64,000 bases of DNA from SIG603 sp964369225 (GTDB lineage: Bacteria > Bacillota > Clostridia > Oscillospirales > Acutalibacteraceae): NCBI GenBank assembly GCA_964369225.1, contig CAYJER010000005.1, forward strand, positions 1-64,000. Reading direction: 5' to 3'. Positions 35,338 to 44,014 of the stretch are shown here, one piece after another. The first letter of the stretch is position 1; each line of letters opens with the position of its first letter. The position numbers were made by a program, and so were the translations under genes. The notes beneath the pieces were generated by a model. That model was given only the letters and a program-made list of their open reading frames with translations. It had not been told where the DNA came from and did not search any database.

Positions 35338-36581
35338 TAGCTTACCCCCTTAATATACAAGCCCTGTTTGCAAACATACACCTGACATTTCACATATAAA
35401 CCATGTACACATACATAAACATATGCTTTTTTATAAGTTCCTGAAACTGCAATCTTTACGCCAGAATAATCTTCTCTTCTAACAATATTAGTTTCTTTAT
35501 ATGGTGAAATCTCGCCAAAGATATCCACCGCACAAATTCTAAACTTAATATTACTTTGATCTTCCATATATTCAGCTGGCTTAAACCTGTAATAAAGACC
35601 TGTAGTAGTAACTAAAGTTTTCCATGCAGTGTTGTTTACTGAATACTCCACTTTATATTCTTTGATATTATTTTCACTGTCACTAGCATTTTCCCACGAT
35701 ACTGTTAAATAGTCATTCTCTGAAACCTTGCTAGCATCTACATTTAAACTATTAACTGCCTGTGGAGCAGTGTTTACTTTTACCGATGAAGAGTATTTAT
35801 AATCAGAATAATAACTGCTACCGGCACTTCCCTCTGCCCTTATTCTATAGGCAATTGTGCTACCTTTGTCAAATTCAAGGCTATGAGTATAACTACCCGA
35901 AACAGCAGTGCTTGCAACCCTATTAAGTAGCCACCATGTACTGCTGTCATTTAGCTTGTACTCAATTCTATAGCCTGTTATACTGTTTGCCGTTCCACTC
36001 TTAGCGTTAGACCACTTAAGATTAACTGTATCAGCTACAACCGAGTTTACACTATTCTCTACAGTAAAAGAAGTAGGCGCTGTGCAATTTGTGCTTGAAA
36101 TTCTTTTCTCTAAAGTAATTTGATTACTTCCACCAGCCTCATAACTATAAAGATGATAACCCGAGCCATCACTCTGAGGAACATTAAAAGGGGCAAACCT
36201 TGCCGTACTAGGGTTTGTATATCCTGCGGCAAGGTAAACACTATAAGTACTTGTCGAATTATATTCAACCTCAAAAGTAGTAGAACCCACTAGATTATAA
36301 ACATTACTTTTAACCTCTTTATTATTTGTAAGAGTTGGATTAATGTTCACCTTATGCAAAGCCGCTGAACTACTACCTTTTCTAATTCCTAAGTAGAGCG
36401 TATCATTTGTATAAACTGAATAAGTGTAAGGATCGGGCTTTATGTAAAAATCCACCTTAATATTTGCAACACTTTTAAGGGTTGATAAATCATCTACATA
36501 TGTTACCGAATAAAGCAATTTAGCATAAGTCTTATAATAAATATTTGTTGTCCTATTAAAGCCTACAATAATTTCTGGCAT
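35337..36581 (-). CDS. Fibronectin type III phage tail/fibre protein
   Basis: A 414-aa protein. The N-terminal 170 residues are beta-rich. Two FN3-like domains follow at about 165-270 and 275-370 (signals: L-K-W-S-N-A, Y-R-I-E-Y-K-L-N; L-T-V-S-W-E-N-A-S-D, Y-K-V-E-Y-S). The last 30 residues contain a repeated V-Y-V-C-x-x-G-L-Y-x-K segment. It is likely a surface-exposed tail component that contacts the host; no receptor can be inferred. Confidence 0.75.
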   Translation of the reverse strand: MPEIIVGFNRTTNIYYKTYAKLLYSVTYVDDLSTLKSVANIKVDFYIKPDPYTYSVYTNDTLYLGIRKGSSSAALHKVNINPTLTNNKEVKSNVYNLVGSTTFEVEYNSTSTYSVYLAAGYTNPSTARFAPFNVPQSDGSGYHLYSYEAGGSNQITLEKRISSTNCTAPTSFTVENSVNSVVADTVNLKWSNAKSGTANSITGYRIEYKLNDSSTWWLLNRVASTAVSGSYTHSLEFDKGSTIAYRIRAEGSAGSSYYSDYKYSSSVKVNTAPQAVNSLNVDASKVSENDYLTVSWENASDSENNIKEYKVEYSVNNTAWKTLVTTTGLYYRFKPAEYMEDQSNIKFRICAVDIFGEISPYKETNIVRREDYSGVKIAVSGTYKKAYVYVCVHGLYVKCQVYVCKQGLYIKGVS

Positions 36582-36592
36582 AATGCTCCTTT

Positions 36593-37018
36593 CTACTCAA
36601 TCTTAATCCATATTCTACCGTCTTGCAAAGGCGGTTCTTCAGCACTAATAACTATATCATCTGTGGTTAGTGCGATTGCTAGTTTTTCTTTTTCGGTAGT
36701 GTCAAAATGCACACTTCCTTCAAACATATGTCTAGTCAGCATTTCACGCACCTCTGCCGACGACCCTATTTTATCCGCACCAACGCTAATATAATTAGCC
36801 GTAGCAGACATAAAATCCCATCTGCTTTTTCCGCTGTCTTGAATCTGTCCATTAGAGTCAAAGCATACAAAATTCCCATCGACTGCATCCACAGGTACTT
36901 TTATACTCTTTGCAAACTCCGCATCTATAATATCAGCATTAGTGTTAAAGTCTTGGATATTAAAAAAATCTTCTTCACTGGGTTTTTTCAAATTAATATT
37001 CTCTGTATAAGTTGCCAT
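36593..37018 (-). CDS. Phage tail fibre N-terminal-like protein
   Basis: A 141-aa protein. The start T-E-N-I-N-L-K-K-P...D-F-N-T-N-A-D-I-I-D is the typical baseplate-attachment segment of prophage tail fibres, and it ends in a short I-W-I-K-I-E strand. It is shorter than usual and may work with the following FN3 protein. Confidence 0.75.
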   Translation of the reverse strand: MATYTENINLKKPSEEDFFNIQDFNTNADIIDAEFAKSIKVPVDAVDGNFVCFDSNGQIQDSGKSRWDFMSATANYISVGADKIGSSAEVREMLTRHMFEGSVHFDTTEKEKLAIALTTDDIVISAEEPPLQDGRIWIKIE

Positions 37019-37022
37019 TTAC

Positions 37023-37562
37023 CTAATCCTCTCTTAATACTTTATTTGTAATATCCGCCATTTCAGAATATCTATACTCACTATAATCTCCATACCTGTT
37101 ATAAGCCAACATAAAATTCAGCTCCAAGTTAGCTGGGAGCAAATCTGTAACTAAATTTTCAATAAACTGTAATCTATTTTTCTGTGACAAAGCCAGCCTG
37201 ATATTCACCTGATAATTAAAAAAGTTAGCATCTATCTCAAAACTACCCTTACCACAAACCTGCTCTAACTGAGACACTAAAAATCTATATGTAATAGGTC
37301 TTTTTTCTATAATCATGGCAGAAAGAGCAAATTTCCTCTCTTCATCACTTAAACTATAGTCAGGCTTCACCCCATAAATATTTTCGTATCTTTCAATTCC
37401 AAACTTGTCTGCTGTGGCAATAAACAAATTATCAAGCAGTCTGTATCTTTGATAGAACAAATCATTTATATCATTTTGAACAATAGACTGTATCTGCCTT
37501 AATTCTTCCACATTTTTTAAGTGTTCAGGCAGATAATCAAGTAATTGTCGCATCCACTTCAC
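37023..37562 (-). CDS. DUF2313 (YmfQ-like) baseplate protein
   Basis: A 179-aa protein of the DUF2313/YmfQ family found beside baseplate J proteins in contractile phages. It shows the N-terminal L-L-D-Y-L-P-E-H-L and the central pattern W/Y-E-N-x-Y-G-V...S-D-E-E-R-K. It overlaps the baseplate J gene by 26 nt, suggesting coupled translation. Confidence 0.85.
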   Translation of the reverse strand: MKWMRQLLDYLPEHLKNVEELRQIQSIVQNDINDLFYQRYRLLDNLFIATADKFGIERYENIYGVKPDYSLSDEERKFALSAMIIEKRPITYRFLVSQLEQVCGKGSFEIDANFFNYQVNIRLALSQKNRLQFIENLVTDLLPANLELNFMLAYNRYGDYSEYRYSEMADITNKVLRED

Positions 37563-38589
37563 CCCTTACGGCTATTGTGTCATAGCCTAGAACCAGATTA
37601 TTCTCACTGCCATTAATTCTAAAATTCAAGATATCCTCAACACCATCTACCGAAAGTAATTGAGCCTCTAGTTGACTTTTTCTTACAGTAATAAAATCTG
37701 TATTTCCCCACTTTTTAACCAAAACCGCAAAATAATCGTCTATGGCATTAATTATCGCATCATAAATATCTTCCTGAGAATTTTTCGAGTATGAAAAACT
37801 TAAATTTACAGCCACAGTCTTTGCCCCCTCAACAGTACAAATATGCCCGATTGGTACAAGTCCATTTCCGCCGCCGTCTTTCGTTGGATCAAATATGTTT
37901 TGAACTTCTTCTACAAAACTTTGGACAGGACTTTTATTATCGGCGCCTAAAATTACAAGCTTGACAGTTCCAGGACCATTCCAAATTGATACAACCTTAA
38001 CAGCACTTATCCCCGCAATAGAACGTGCTTTTTCTATGTAATCTGCCCTGTTTCCGCCAAATGGTTGAGCGTTTACAAACTCAAAATATCTATTTCTAAA
38101 AGTTTCTGTGTCCTCTTCGTCTTGCCCCTTTGTGTCAAGCGATTCAAAATAGCAGTGAATTAACACCGATATATAATCTATAGGAAGTAACTCTTCCTCT
38201 AAAACATTAGAAGCCGAACCTAATTGTTCACATTCAAGCAAGAACAGATCAATTCCAGCATAATCAATTACCTTAAAAGTAAATTCACCGCTCCTAAACC
38301 TGTGTCCTATCTCTACATTACCCAAAATATTACATATCCAGCGTGAAGCCGTGGCAGGCATAGGACTTAAACCTCTCTCTGCCGCACGTCTTATCAAAAA
38401 ATCTCTGCTTTGAGTATCCGCAAAACTCTCGGCTATTATTTTGTCAAATTCAGTGTAAGCTAAATAAAGTTCCATAGCACAAGGAGCTACAGCATTCATT
38501 ATTATTGAACCCTCACGCCTATCAAGATGTGAGGGTACTAGGTTTAACATTCTTTCTAATATTTCTTCATAACTTATATTTTCGTACAT
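37537..38589 (-). CDS. Baseplate J-like protein (XkdT-like)
   Basis: A 350-aa baseplate wedge protein. Typical signals are the N-terminal R-R-E-G-S-I-I-M-N-A-V-A-P, G-L-S-P-x-P-A-T-A near residue 75, F-R-x-R-Y-F-E near 162, and P-F-G-G-N-R-A-D-Y near 175. It starts 2 nt after the preceding gene. Confidence 0.9.
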   Translation of the reverse strand: MYENISYEEILERMLNLVPSHLDRREGSIIMNAVAPCAMELYLAYTEFDKIIAESFADTQSRDFLIRRAAERGLSPMPATASRWICNILGNVEIGHRFRSGEFTFKVIDYAGIDLFLLECEQLGSASNVLEEELLPIDYISVLIHCYFESLDTKGQDEEDTETFRNRYFEFVNAQPFGGNRADYIEKARSIAGISAVKVVSIWNGPGTVKLVILGADNKSPVQSFVEEVQNIFDPTKDGGGNGLVPIGHICTVEGAKTVAVNLSFSYSKNSQEDIYDAIINAIDDYFAVLVKKWGNTDFITVRKSQLEAQLLSVDGVEDILNFRINGSENNLVLGYDTIAVRGEVDATIT

Positions 38590-38591
38590 AT

Positions 38592-38984
38592 CTACCCTTC
38601 CATATCATAATTGATACTACCAAAAACAGAATTAACCGTAAACTTAGCAAAATATTTTCCATTGTCTTGGCTTATACTAAAATCTTCTACCGATTTAATT
38701 CTGCTGTCTGTAAGTAAAGCCTCTTCAATTCTCTGTTTAAGCCTAACCTTAGTTAAATCAGGGTCAAGCGCATACAGACTAGCTAATTCACAACCATAGT
38801 CCCACGAATAAATTACATGCTCAAACCTTTCTGTCTGTAGCATTAGATTAATACTTTGAATTAAAGCCTCTTTTCCGTCTATCAAAGAAGTAATCCTATT
38901 CCCTTTTATCATGTATGTAATACTAGGCATTTCCGTTTGATCTCGTGAAAAATTCAACAACAACTCATTAGTTTGTGGAATCAA
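38592..38984 (-). CDS. DUF2634 (XkdS-like) baseplate protein
   Basis: A 130-aa gp25/DUF2634-like protein. It contains the Q-S-I-N-L-M-L-Q-T-E-R segment and the Y-S-W-D-Y-G motif near residue 62, as in XkdS and lysozyme-like baseplate wedge proteins. It overlaps the upstream gene by 17 nt. Confidence 0.82.
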   Translation of the reverse strand: MIPQTNELLLNFSRDQTEMPSITYMIKGNRITSLIDGKEALIQSINLMLQTERFEHVIYSWDYGCELASLYALDPDLTKVRLKQRIEEALLTDSRIKSVEDFSISQDNGKYFAKFTVNSVFGSINYDMEG

Positions 38985-39948
38985 TTATCTCTCCCTCCCA
39001 TTCTTCCAAAGTGCTAAGTTGCATCCCCATAAAATGACTGCTTCCCTCTATGCTATGTGTTACAGACTCAACCATCATCACATGTCTTATTTGAGTGTCA
39101 TTAAGTTTTAAGTCAAGCACAAGGCTACTACCAGCTCTCACTCTAACGTCTCCGAAACTAGTAGTCACAAACAAAGATACATTTAGCCTGTTTTTCTGTT
39201 TAAGAACTGATGAAGCCATAGCCCTAATTTCAGCAATTTCCAGTTGATTTTTAGACTCATAAAGCTCTAACACGCCCCATTTTTCCTGAGAATTTTTATC
39301 TTCTGCAACTATCATCTCTCTTTTTCCGCTTTTAGAATCATCCTTAGAATATTTGACCCTTGTGTACACATCATTATCAATGCTTGTAACATAGCTATAA
39401 TTTTGTATATTCTTTTCATTAAGTGCAAGTGGTATAAACATAGAACTAGCCTTTTTTAAAGAAAGCTTACCAAAGTCATCAAACAATATTAACTCTTCGC
39501 CTGTCATCTCAAGAGTTTCTTTATATCCCCTAGCTAAAATATCAAAGCCTGTACCCTCTTCTACTCTGCCTAAAATAATGTGTCCGCTGTCTTCAATTGT
39601 TCCTGTTTTAAGCTTAAACTCATTTGCCATCTGCCTTAAAAGATCAGAATATTTCTTGTTGCTGTAAACTATACTAGTCCTGTTTTTCAAGTATCTTAAC
39701 TGATCATAACATAGAATAGACAAGGTATCAGGACTGTTCTGAGACTTTTCAAAGACAAAACCATAAAAAATATTTATATCATCAACTACAAGGCTAACCG
39801 CATCACCTTCACTAATGTTAAGATATTTATCTATAACACAGTTAAATCTTAAAGTACCAGCCCTACCACTCTTATACGTTTCTAGCACAACCTCGCCTGT
39901 CACCACAGGACTATATACACCCTTAGAATTTTCAAAATATATCCTCAT
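38968..39948 (-). CDS. XkdQ-like tail hub protein
   Basis: A 326-aa protein similar to the XkdQ/YqbQ hub proteins, which share the gp27-like fold. The visible signals are G-D-A-V-S-L-V-V-D, F-G-F-V-F-E-K near residue 58, and V-x-V-R-A-G-S-S-L near 275. The region just upstream is occupied by a dispersed repeat; the nearest ribosome-like site (AAAGGA) lies 13 nt from ATG 39948, which is unusually far and may reflect the insertion. Confidence 0.82.
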   Translation of the reverse strand: MRIYFENSKGVYSPVVTGEVVLETYKSGRAGTLRFNCVIDKYLNISEGDAVSLVVDDINIFYGFVFEKSQNSPDTLSILCYDQLRYLKNRTSIVYSNKKYSDLLRQMANEFKLKTGTIEDSGHIILGRVEEGTGFDILARGYKETLEMTGEELILFDDFGKLSLKKASSMFIPLALNEKNIQNYSYVTSIDNDVYTRVKYSKDDSKSGKREMIVAEDKNSQEKWGVLELYESKNQLEIAEIRAMASSVLKQKNRLNVSLFVTTSFGDVRVRAGSSLVLDLKLNDTQIRHVMMVESVTHSIEGSSHFMGMQLSTLEEWEGEIIDSTN

Positions 39949-39959
39949 ATGACATGGAC

Positions 39960-40343
39960 TTTCCTTTCATTCATTCGTACATATCTTCTCTTAACTTTAG
40001 AATTTAATCAACCTTAATACTTATTTGTAGGGGCTGGTCATTAGCCATGTAGGGGCGGATACAGAGACCAGACGTGCCTCTTGCAATTTTTGATTTAAAT
40101 AAATTCGGTAAAACGCACAATTAATGTAGGGGACGGGTTTTCCGTCCCGTGGTAATTTATCTAAAATCTCTAGTTTTTCGGGACGGAAAACCCGTCCCCT
40201 ACATGGCTAAATTTTCCTAATAGGCAGGTCTTGGCAGAGACCCTCCCCTACAATCAGTTTTAAAGTTTTTGTTTTAATATCGTATTACTACTTAGTAAAG
40301 ATTTGAACTTAACAGAGTACTACATTAATTTATACAAGTTTTC
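39960..40343. repeat. REP/BIME-like repeat block D inside the phage operon
   Basis: The only long gene-free gap of the tail module. An outer pair (TGTAGGGG at 40026, CCCCTACA ending near 40253) encloses an inner 79-bp unit at 40125-40203 starting TGTAGGGGACGGGTTTTCC and ending in its inverted arm. The words CAGACGTGCCTCTT and GCTAAATTT also occur at the copies near 60.3 kb and 63.3 kb. It separates the LysM gene from the XkdQ-like gene, which normally abut. Confidence 0.88.
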
Positions 40344-41006
40344 CTAAACCAACACTATAACTGTCCCAGGGAAAATCCACCAATGCCCACTCTCCCGTGG
40401 ATACCCGTTCTTTAAGGCTACACTATCAAGTAAAATTTTATTAGCATTATATATATCAGTCCACTTATTTACATCGCCATAAATTCTCTTTGCAATAATA
40501 CTCAAAGTGTCACCACTCTTAATTGTATAGCTCTCCTTTGTTTGAGTGACAGGCGGTCTGACTACTCCAGTACTCGCCTGCTCTATTAACTTTGTCTGAT
40601 AATGAACATAGTCTTTCAAGCTAAGTTTCAGCACAATGTCTCCATTTTCAGCGGAAGAAAACTTCCATGATATTTCTTCTAAAGTCACTTTTTTATTGCT
40701 AAATTCATCAGAATTCACCCCTGTAAGAACTGTGAAATCCACCACTTCTTTTGCCGACTTAATATTCTCAAGAGCAGTTATATAATACATTGCATCAACA
40801 AACGACACATCTTCATACAACGCAAAATGATATTTACGCCTTGGCAAAATCGCAGTAAAACTATAAGAACTAAGCCCTCTATTCTTAATAATTGTAAGTT
40901 CGCTGTCATCCACAAGGCTTAAAGTAATGTTTTTATTCTTGTTTGTAACCGTAATTTCAGAGGGTGCAATCGGTAATAACATGTCCTTAATATACACTCT
41001 ATACAT
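40344..41006 (-). CDS. LysM-containing tail/baseplate protein (XkdP-like)
   Basis: A 220-aa protein with an N-terminal beta-rich part (P-S-E-I-T-V-T-N) and a C-terminal LysM module (Y-T-I-K-S-G-D-T-L-S-I-I-A-K, about residues 162-218) ending G-T-V-I-V-L-V. In PBSX-type modules XkdP follows the tape measure gene, as here. The ATG at 41006 shares its A with the preceding TGA (TGATG), so translation is coupled. Confidence 0.88.
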   Translation of the reverse strand: MYRVYIKDMLLPIAPSEITVTNKNKNITLSLVDDSELTIIKNRGLSSYSFTAILPRRKYHFALYEDVSFVDAMYYITALENIKSAKEVVDFTVLTGVNSDEFSNKKVTLEEISWKFSSAENGDIVLKLSLKDYVHYQTKLIEQASTGVVRPPVTQTKESYTIKSGDTLSIIAKRIYGDVNKWTDIYNANKILLDSVALKNGYPRESGHWWIFPGTVIVLV

Positions 41007-41506
41007 CAATATACACCCTCCGCACCAGAGAATAATGCCTCTTCAAGCTTTTTAGTTATCTCATTCATAATTTTTTTGCTATCCCAATCTTTAGTAAAAC
41101 TATTTGTCATACCAGACAAATCTATATTTAAGTTTGAACTCTCATTTTGCAAGGATTTAGCTTGACTAAATTTTCTAAGACTATCCATTTGATTTAATTC
41201 AAGCTTGTCATCAGTCGTCAAATTATCATTAAACTGATAATTTTTCACAGCGTTTTCACTGTTTGAACTGCTAAAAAAATTGTTCGTGTTGTTGTCAACA
41301 ACATTATCAATTACATTTCTATTCATAATATTACTAATCTGCGAATTACTGTAAAAAGAATTATTTAATGATTCCTGATAATTCTTCTCTTTAATCTTTG
41401 AATTTTCACCACTAGCAACAAGAAATAATTTATCTGTAAAATTTTGAGCCAAACTGTTTTTAAAGCTATTTATCTTGTCTAAATTTTCATAAAACAATAT
41501 TATCAC
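41006..41506 (-). CDS. Very short protein in the tape-measure position (possible internally deleted tape measure)
   Basis: A 166-aa protein, rich in Asn and Ser, in the place of the tape measure gene. Its end (I-M-N-E-I-T-K-K-L-E-E-A-L...A-E-G-V-Y) looks like the C-terminus of clostridial tape measures, while the rest is low-complexity and contains none of the long helical, hydrophobic regions expected. The GTG start at 41506 overlaps the stop of the chaperone extension (GTGA) and its stop overlaps the next ATG (TGATG). It is therefore an intact coupled gene, not obvious debris. Full-length rulers of this family are several times longer. Confidence 0.65.
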   Translation of the reverse strand: MIILFYENLDKINSFKNSLAQNFTDKLFLVASGENSKIKEKNYQESLNNSFYSNSQISNIMNRNVIDNVVDNNTNNFFSSSNSENAVKNYQFNDNLTTDDKLELNQMDSLRKFSQAKSLQNESSNLNIDLSGMTNSFTKDWDSKKIMNEITKKLEEALFSGAEGVY

Positions 41507-42050
41507 CCCTTTAAAGATTCAATCTTTAAGTCTATACAAGCTATAACAAAGGCTCTTTCATTCTCACTCATGGTTAAAAACTTTTCAGGACTAATACTTA
41601 AATTATGGAGGCAATAGTAGGCATAATTCGCCAATCTATCGCCCCCTTTTATTAGTTTTTTGCTTCTACCACAAGCTGAGCCTCAGACTTGAACCCGTTA
41701 ACCTCTAACACTTTCGCACCTAAAGCCTCATACTCTCCCGCACTGAGCATGGTTCTTAATAAGTCTTCTGCTGTTTTTACCTTATAAGAGTCTTGCAATT
41801 GAACGCTGTTTAAGTCAGGATATATCACACATCTTGAACACAATTTCGACTGATATTCTTCCGCATCAAAAAAGCTTCCATCCTTTTTATAGCTTGTGCA
41901 TTCACTTCTAAGCCTACTGTTCTCAAGAGCCGTTATGCAAACAATATGCCACTTAACAGGCTCCTCATTTTCTGTAAACCTTCCAGAAACAATCACCGTT
42001 TGCTTTTCTATTTTTTTTGCATTATCTGCTAAAAAAGCCTTAAAATCCAT
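41503..42050 (-). CDS. Tail assembly chaperone G-GT fusion made by -1 frameshift
   Basis: Reading the zero frame to the A-AAA-AAC slip site (41661-41655) and then moving -1 continues the protein for about 49 codons. The extension contains N-Y-A-Y-Y-C-L and S-E-N-E-R-A-F-V-I-A-C-I-D, the usual sequence of the T part of XkdN-type chaperones, and ends at TGA 41505-41503. The long form is expected at low ratio relative to the short form and assists tail assembly around the tape measure. Confidence 0.85.
41652..42050 (-). CDS. Tail assembly chaperone, short form (XkdN-like)
   Basis: A 132-aa XkdN-like protein. The N-terminus D-F-K-A-F-L-A-D-N-A-K-K-I and the middle C-S-R-C-V-I-Y-P-D-L-N-S-V are recognisable. 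It ends in V-V-E-A-K-N directly at the slip site. It lies 5 nt after the tail tube gene. Confidence 0.88.
   Translation of the reverse strand: MDFKAFLADNAKKIEKQTVIVSGRFTENEEPVKWHIVCITALENSRLRSECTSYKKDGSFFDAEEYQSKLCSRCVIYPDLNSVQLQDSYKVKTAEDLLRTMLSAGEYEALGAKVLEVNGFKSEAQLVVEAKN
41655..41661 (-). promoter_or_regulatory. Programmed -1 ribosomal frameshift site A-AAA-AAC
   Basis: On the minus strand the zero frame reads GCA AAA AAC TAA. The heptamer A AAA AAC is in the correct phase for tandem slippage and stands directly before the stop. The G-rich stretch AAAGGGGGCGAT just downstream could add a pausing signal. Confidence 0.85.
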
Positions 42051-42055
42051 AAGCC

Positions 42056-42532
42056 TTACTCCATTCCGCTAATCAAACTAAACTTTTCAGGCATTTCCCA
42101 ATCATCAAAAGTACCGCTTATATCCTCTGTAAGAGTTTGAGTGTTAGAGTCAAACTTAGTTAAAACTCCACCCTTAGTAAGGCAGTTCTTTAAAATAATC
42201 GTCTGTCTTCCAACAGAACAAGCAGGGTCTTCATTACAAACCTGTATGTCCATTATTGGCAAGCTTCCATTCTTCTTATACTCAAAAAGCATCTCTCTTA
42301 ATACCGATTGATTATAATGTGCAGTTGCTTTCCATGTACCTTTCCAACCAGCTGGCTTAGTACCCTTGCCTGTCTTACCCAAAATTGAAACCTCTGTAAG
42401 CTCTACTTCCATTTTAGCCTCAAACGAAATTAACTGCATAAGGTTATATCTCTTCTCACCAATCGTTATATATGCAGTCGCCAATGCCCCCGAAATAGTA
42501 TCAAAGGCTTTCATTACCGATGAATTACTCAA
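42056..42532 (-). CDS. Phage tail tube protein (XkdM-like)
   Basis: A 158-aa tube subunit. Family signals are K-A-F-D-T-I-S-G-A near the start, the K-R-Y-N-L-M-Q-L segment, G-K-T-G-K-G-x-K-P-A-G-W-K-G-x-W, and the terminal T-F-D-D-W-E-M-P-E-K-F. It follows the sheath gene by 12 nt. Confidence 0.92.
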   Translation of the reverse strand: MSNSSVMKAFDTISGALATAYITIGEKRYNLMQLISFEAKMEVELTEVSILGKTGKGTKPAGWKGTWKATAHYNQSVLREMLFEYKKNGSLPIMDIQVCNEDPACSVGRQTIILKNCLTKGGVLTKFDSNTQTLTEDISGTFDDWEMPEKFSLISGME

Positions 42533-42544
42533 AACTTAACCTCC

Positions 42545-43858
42545 TTACATCACTACAACATTCATATAAAGAGCCTCCATAGCCCCAGCTACTACTATCT
42601 CTTTAATGCTACAAACTACTTTTTCCTTGCTTTCACCTTGCGATACCACAACATTGTCAGTGCTAAATTCAGATATCGCCCTAGCCGATTGCAACGTTTC
42701 TAGTATTTTGCAAACATCATTCCAAAACGAAATTCTACCCTGTGAATCATTAGCTACCTTGCCTAAGTACTTCCCATTAAACAAACTAGCAATCGCATTT
42801 GCAATGCTAAAACAAATTCTAACAGTTTGATTAGATGCAAAATCCTCGCCTTTTTCATAGCTAAAACTTACAAGACTGTTAATGTCTCTTAACACAGAGG
42901 CTCTGCCATTCACACTGTGGAAAGTAAACCTACCCTCTTTTATTTTTTCCTTAAGTTGCGCCTGATTATAAGCAAGGTCTACACTTAGCTCACCATCATA
43001 AGTTCTGCCTGTAAGTGTCTGCCCAGCTTGTGCCGAACTTTGAGCGCCTGCCACCCAATAAACTAAACCCCATTCTGGCAAGCCAGATAAAACTTCATTT
43101 TCTATGTTTATAAGACCCTCCCAGTCAGCCTCATTTGCCCTGTAACAGACAAGCTGAAAGTTAGCGCCAGTCTCTTCACACATTCTTTGAGTATACGCCT
43201 TAAACACTGCAATTGTATCTTGACTTTCTGTAGGACAAGCCAAAATATCATAGCTATAACTCTCCATAAAATTAAGGAAATTTATATAATCTTGCCCTGT
43301 AATAGTTTGGGCATTTTCGCCACCCTCAAGTTGTAAGAAAGTCGCTGTATTAAGACTTGTGTCTCTTAAGAAATCAACATAATCATTGTTTTTAAGGTCA
43401 ATAGCAGATATAACCTCTTGTGAATCTACAAGCAAATAATCAACATAAGTACTTACCCAATAGTAACCAGAGTTATCTATGCTATTCCTTATAGAAATAC
43501 TAATGTCATTGCCTCTAATTCCGCTGTATTTAGCAGTGCAATAAATATTTCTCGCCTTTTGAGCCGAGCTGCCAAGCCTATAGGCTAGAACCTCTTTCGC
43601 ATTTTTAAATAATTCCCTTATAGCAATTAACTCATCATCTGAATAGTCATAGCCTAATTTTTTAACACAGTCATCAAAAATTGTTTCTGAATTAAGTCTT
43701 ATCACCTCATTTTCTGCACCCCAATCCAAAATCAATGGAACAGCCACAGTTCCTCTCTCTGATATTCCCTGTGACACCACCGAGGGATTAGTAAAATTAA
43801 TATAAGTACCCGGGAGTATCTTGTCTTGATAACTCCAATTACCTCCGCCTAACGCCAT
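42545..43858 (-). CDS. Phage contractile tail sheath protein (XkdK-like)
   Basis: A 437-aa sheath subunit, showing that the tail is contractile. Signals are the N-terminal P-G-T-Y-I-N-F, R-G-T-V-A-V-P-L near residue 36, G-R-T-Y-D-G-E-L near 282, and the C-terminal half with V-N-G-R-A-S-V-L-R-D-I-N-S-L. The length is normal. It is preceded by a small 51-aa gene. Confidence 0.93.
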   Translation of the reverse strand: MALGGGNWSYQDKILPGTYINFTNPSVVSQGISERGTVAVPLILDWGAENEVIRLNSETIFDDCVKKLGYDYSDDELIAIRELFKNAKEVLAYRLGSSAQKARNIYCTAKYSGIRGNDISISIRNSIDNSGYYWVSTYVDYLLVDSQEVISAIDLKNNDYVDFLRDTSLNTATFLQLEGGENAQTITGQDYINFLNFMESYSYDILACPTESQDTIAVFKAYTQRMCEETGANFQLVCYRANEADWEGLINIENEVLSGLPEWGLVYWVAGAQSSAQAGQTLTGRTYDGELSVDLAYNQAQLKEKIKEGRFTFHSVNGRASVLRDINSLVSFSYEKGEDFASNQTVRICFSIANAIASLFNGKYLGKVANDSQGRISFWNDVCKILETLQSARAISEFSTDNVVVSQGESKEKVVCSIKEIVVAGAMEALYMNVVVM

Positions 43859-44014
43859 CTAAATTCTCCTCTCTTTATAACTATTTATTATTTCTCTCAC
43901 TTCTTCTAAGCTGTACTCAACATCTTTTTCAAGCAAGGCTTTTACTAAATCCTTTTCAAGGTAAAACTCCTTAGAGTCAGCAATTTGCCCTACTAAATAT
44001 TTACTGTTCTGCAT
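43859..44014 (-). CDS. Small 51-aa phage protein between the minor tail protein and sheath genes
   Basis: ATG at 44014 preceded by GGGAGAG, stop TAG at 43861-43859. The protein is charged and helical (K-E-F-Y-L-E-K-D-L-V-K-A-L-L-E, then Y-S-L-E-E-V-R-E-I-I). It overlaps the upstream gene's stop by 14 nt and ends just before the sheath ATG. Its position corresponds to PBSX-type small spacer proteins of unknown role. Confidence 0.75.
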   Translation of the reverse strand: MQNSKYLVGQIADSKEFYLEKDLVKALLEKDVEYSLEEVREIINSYKERRI

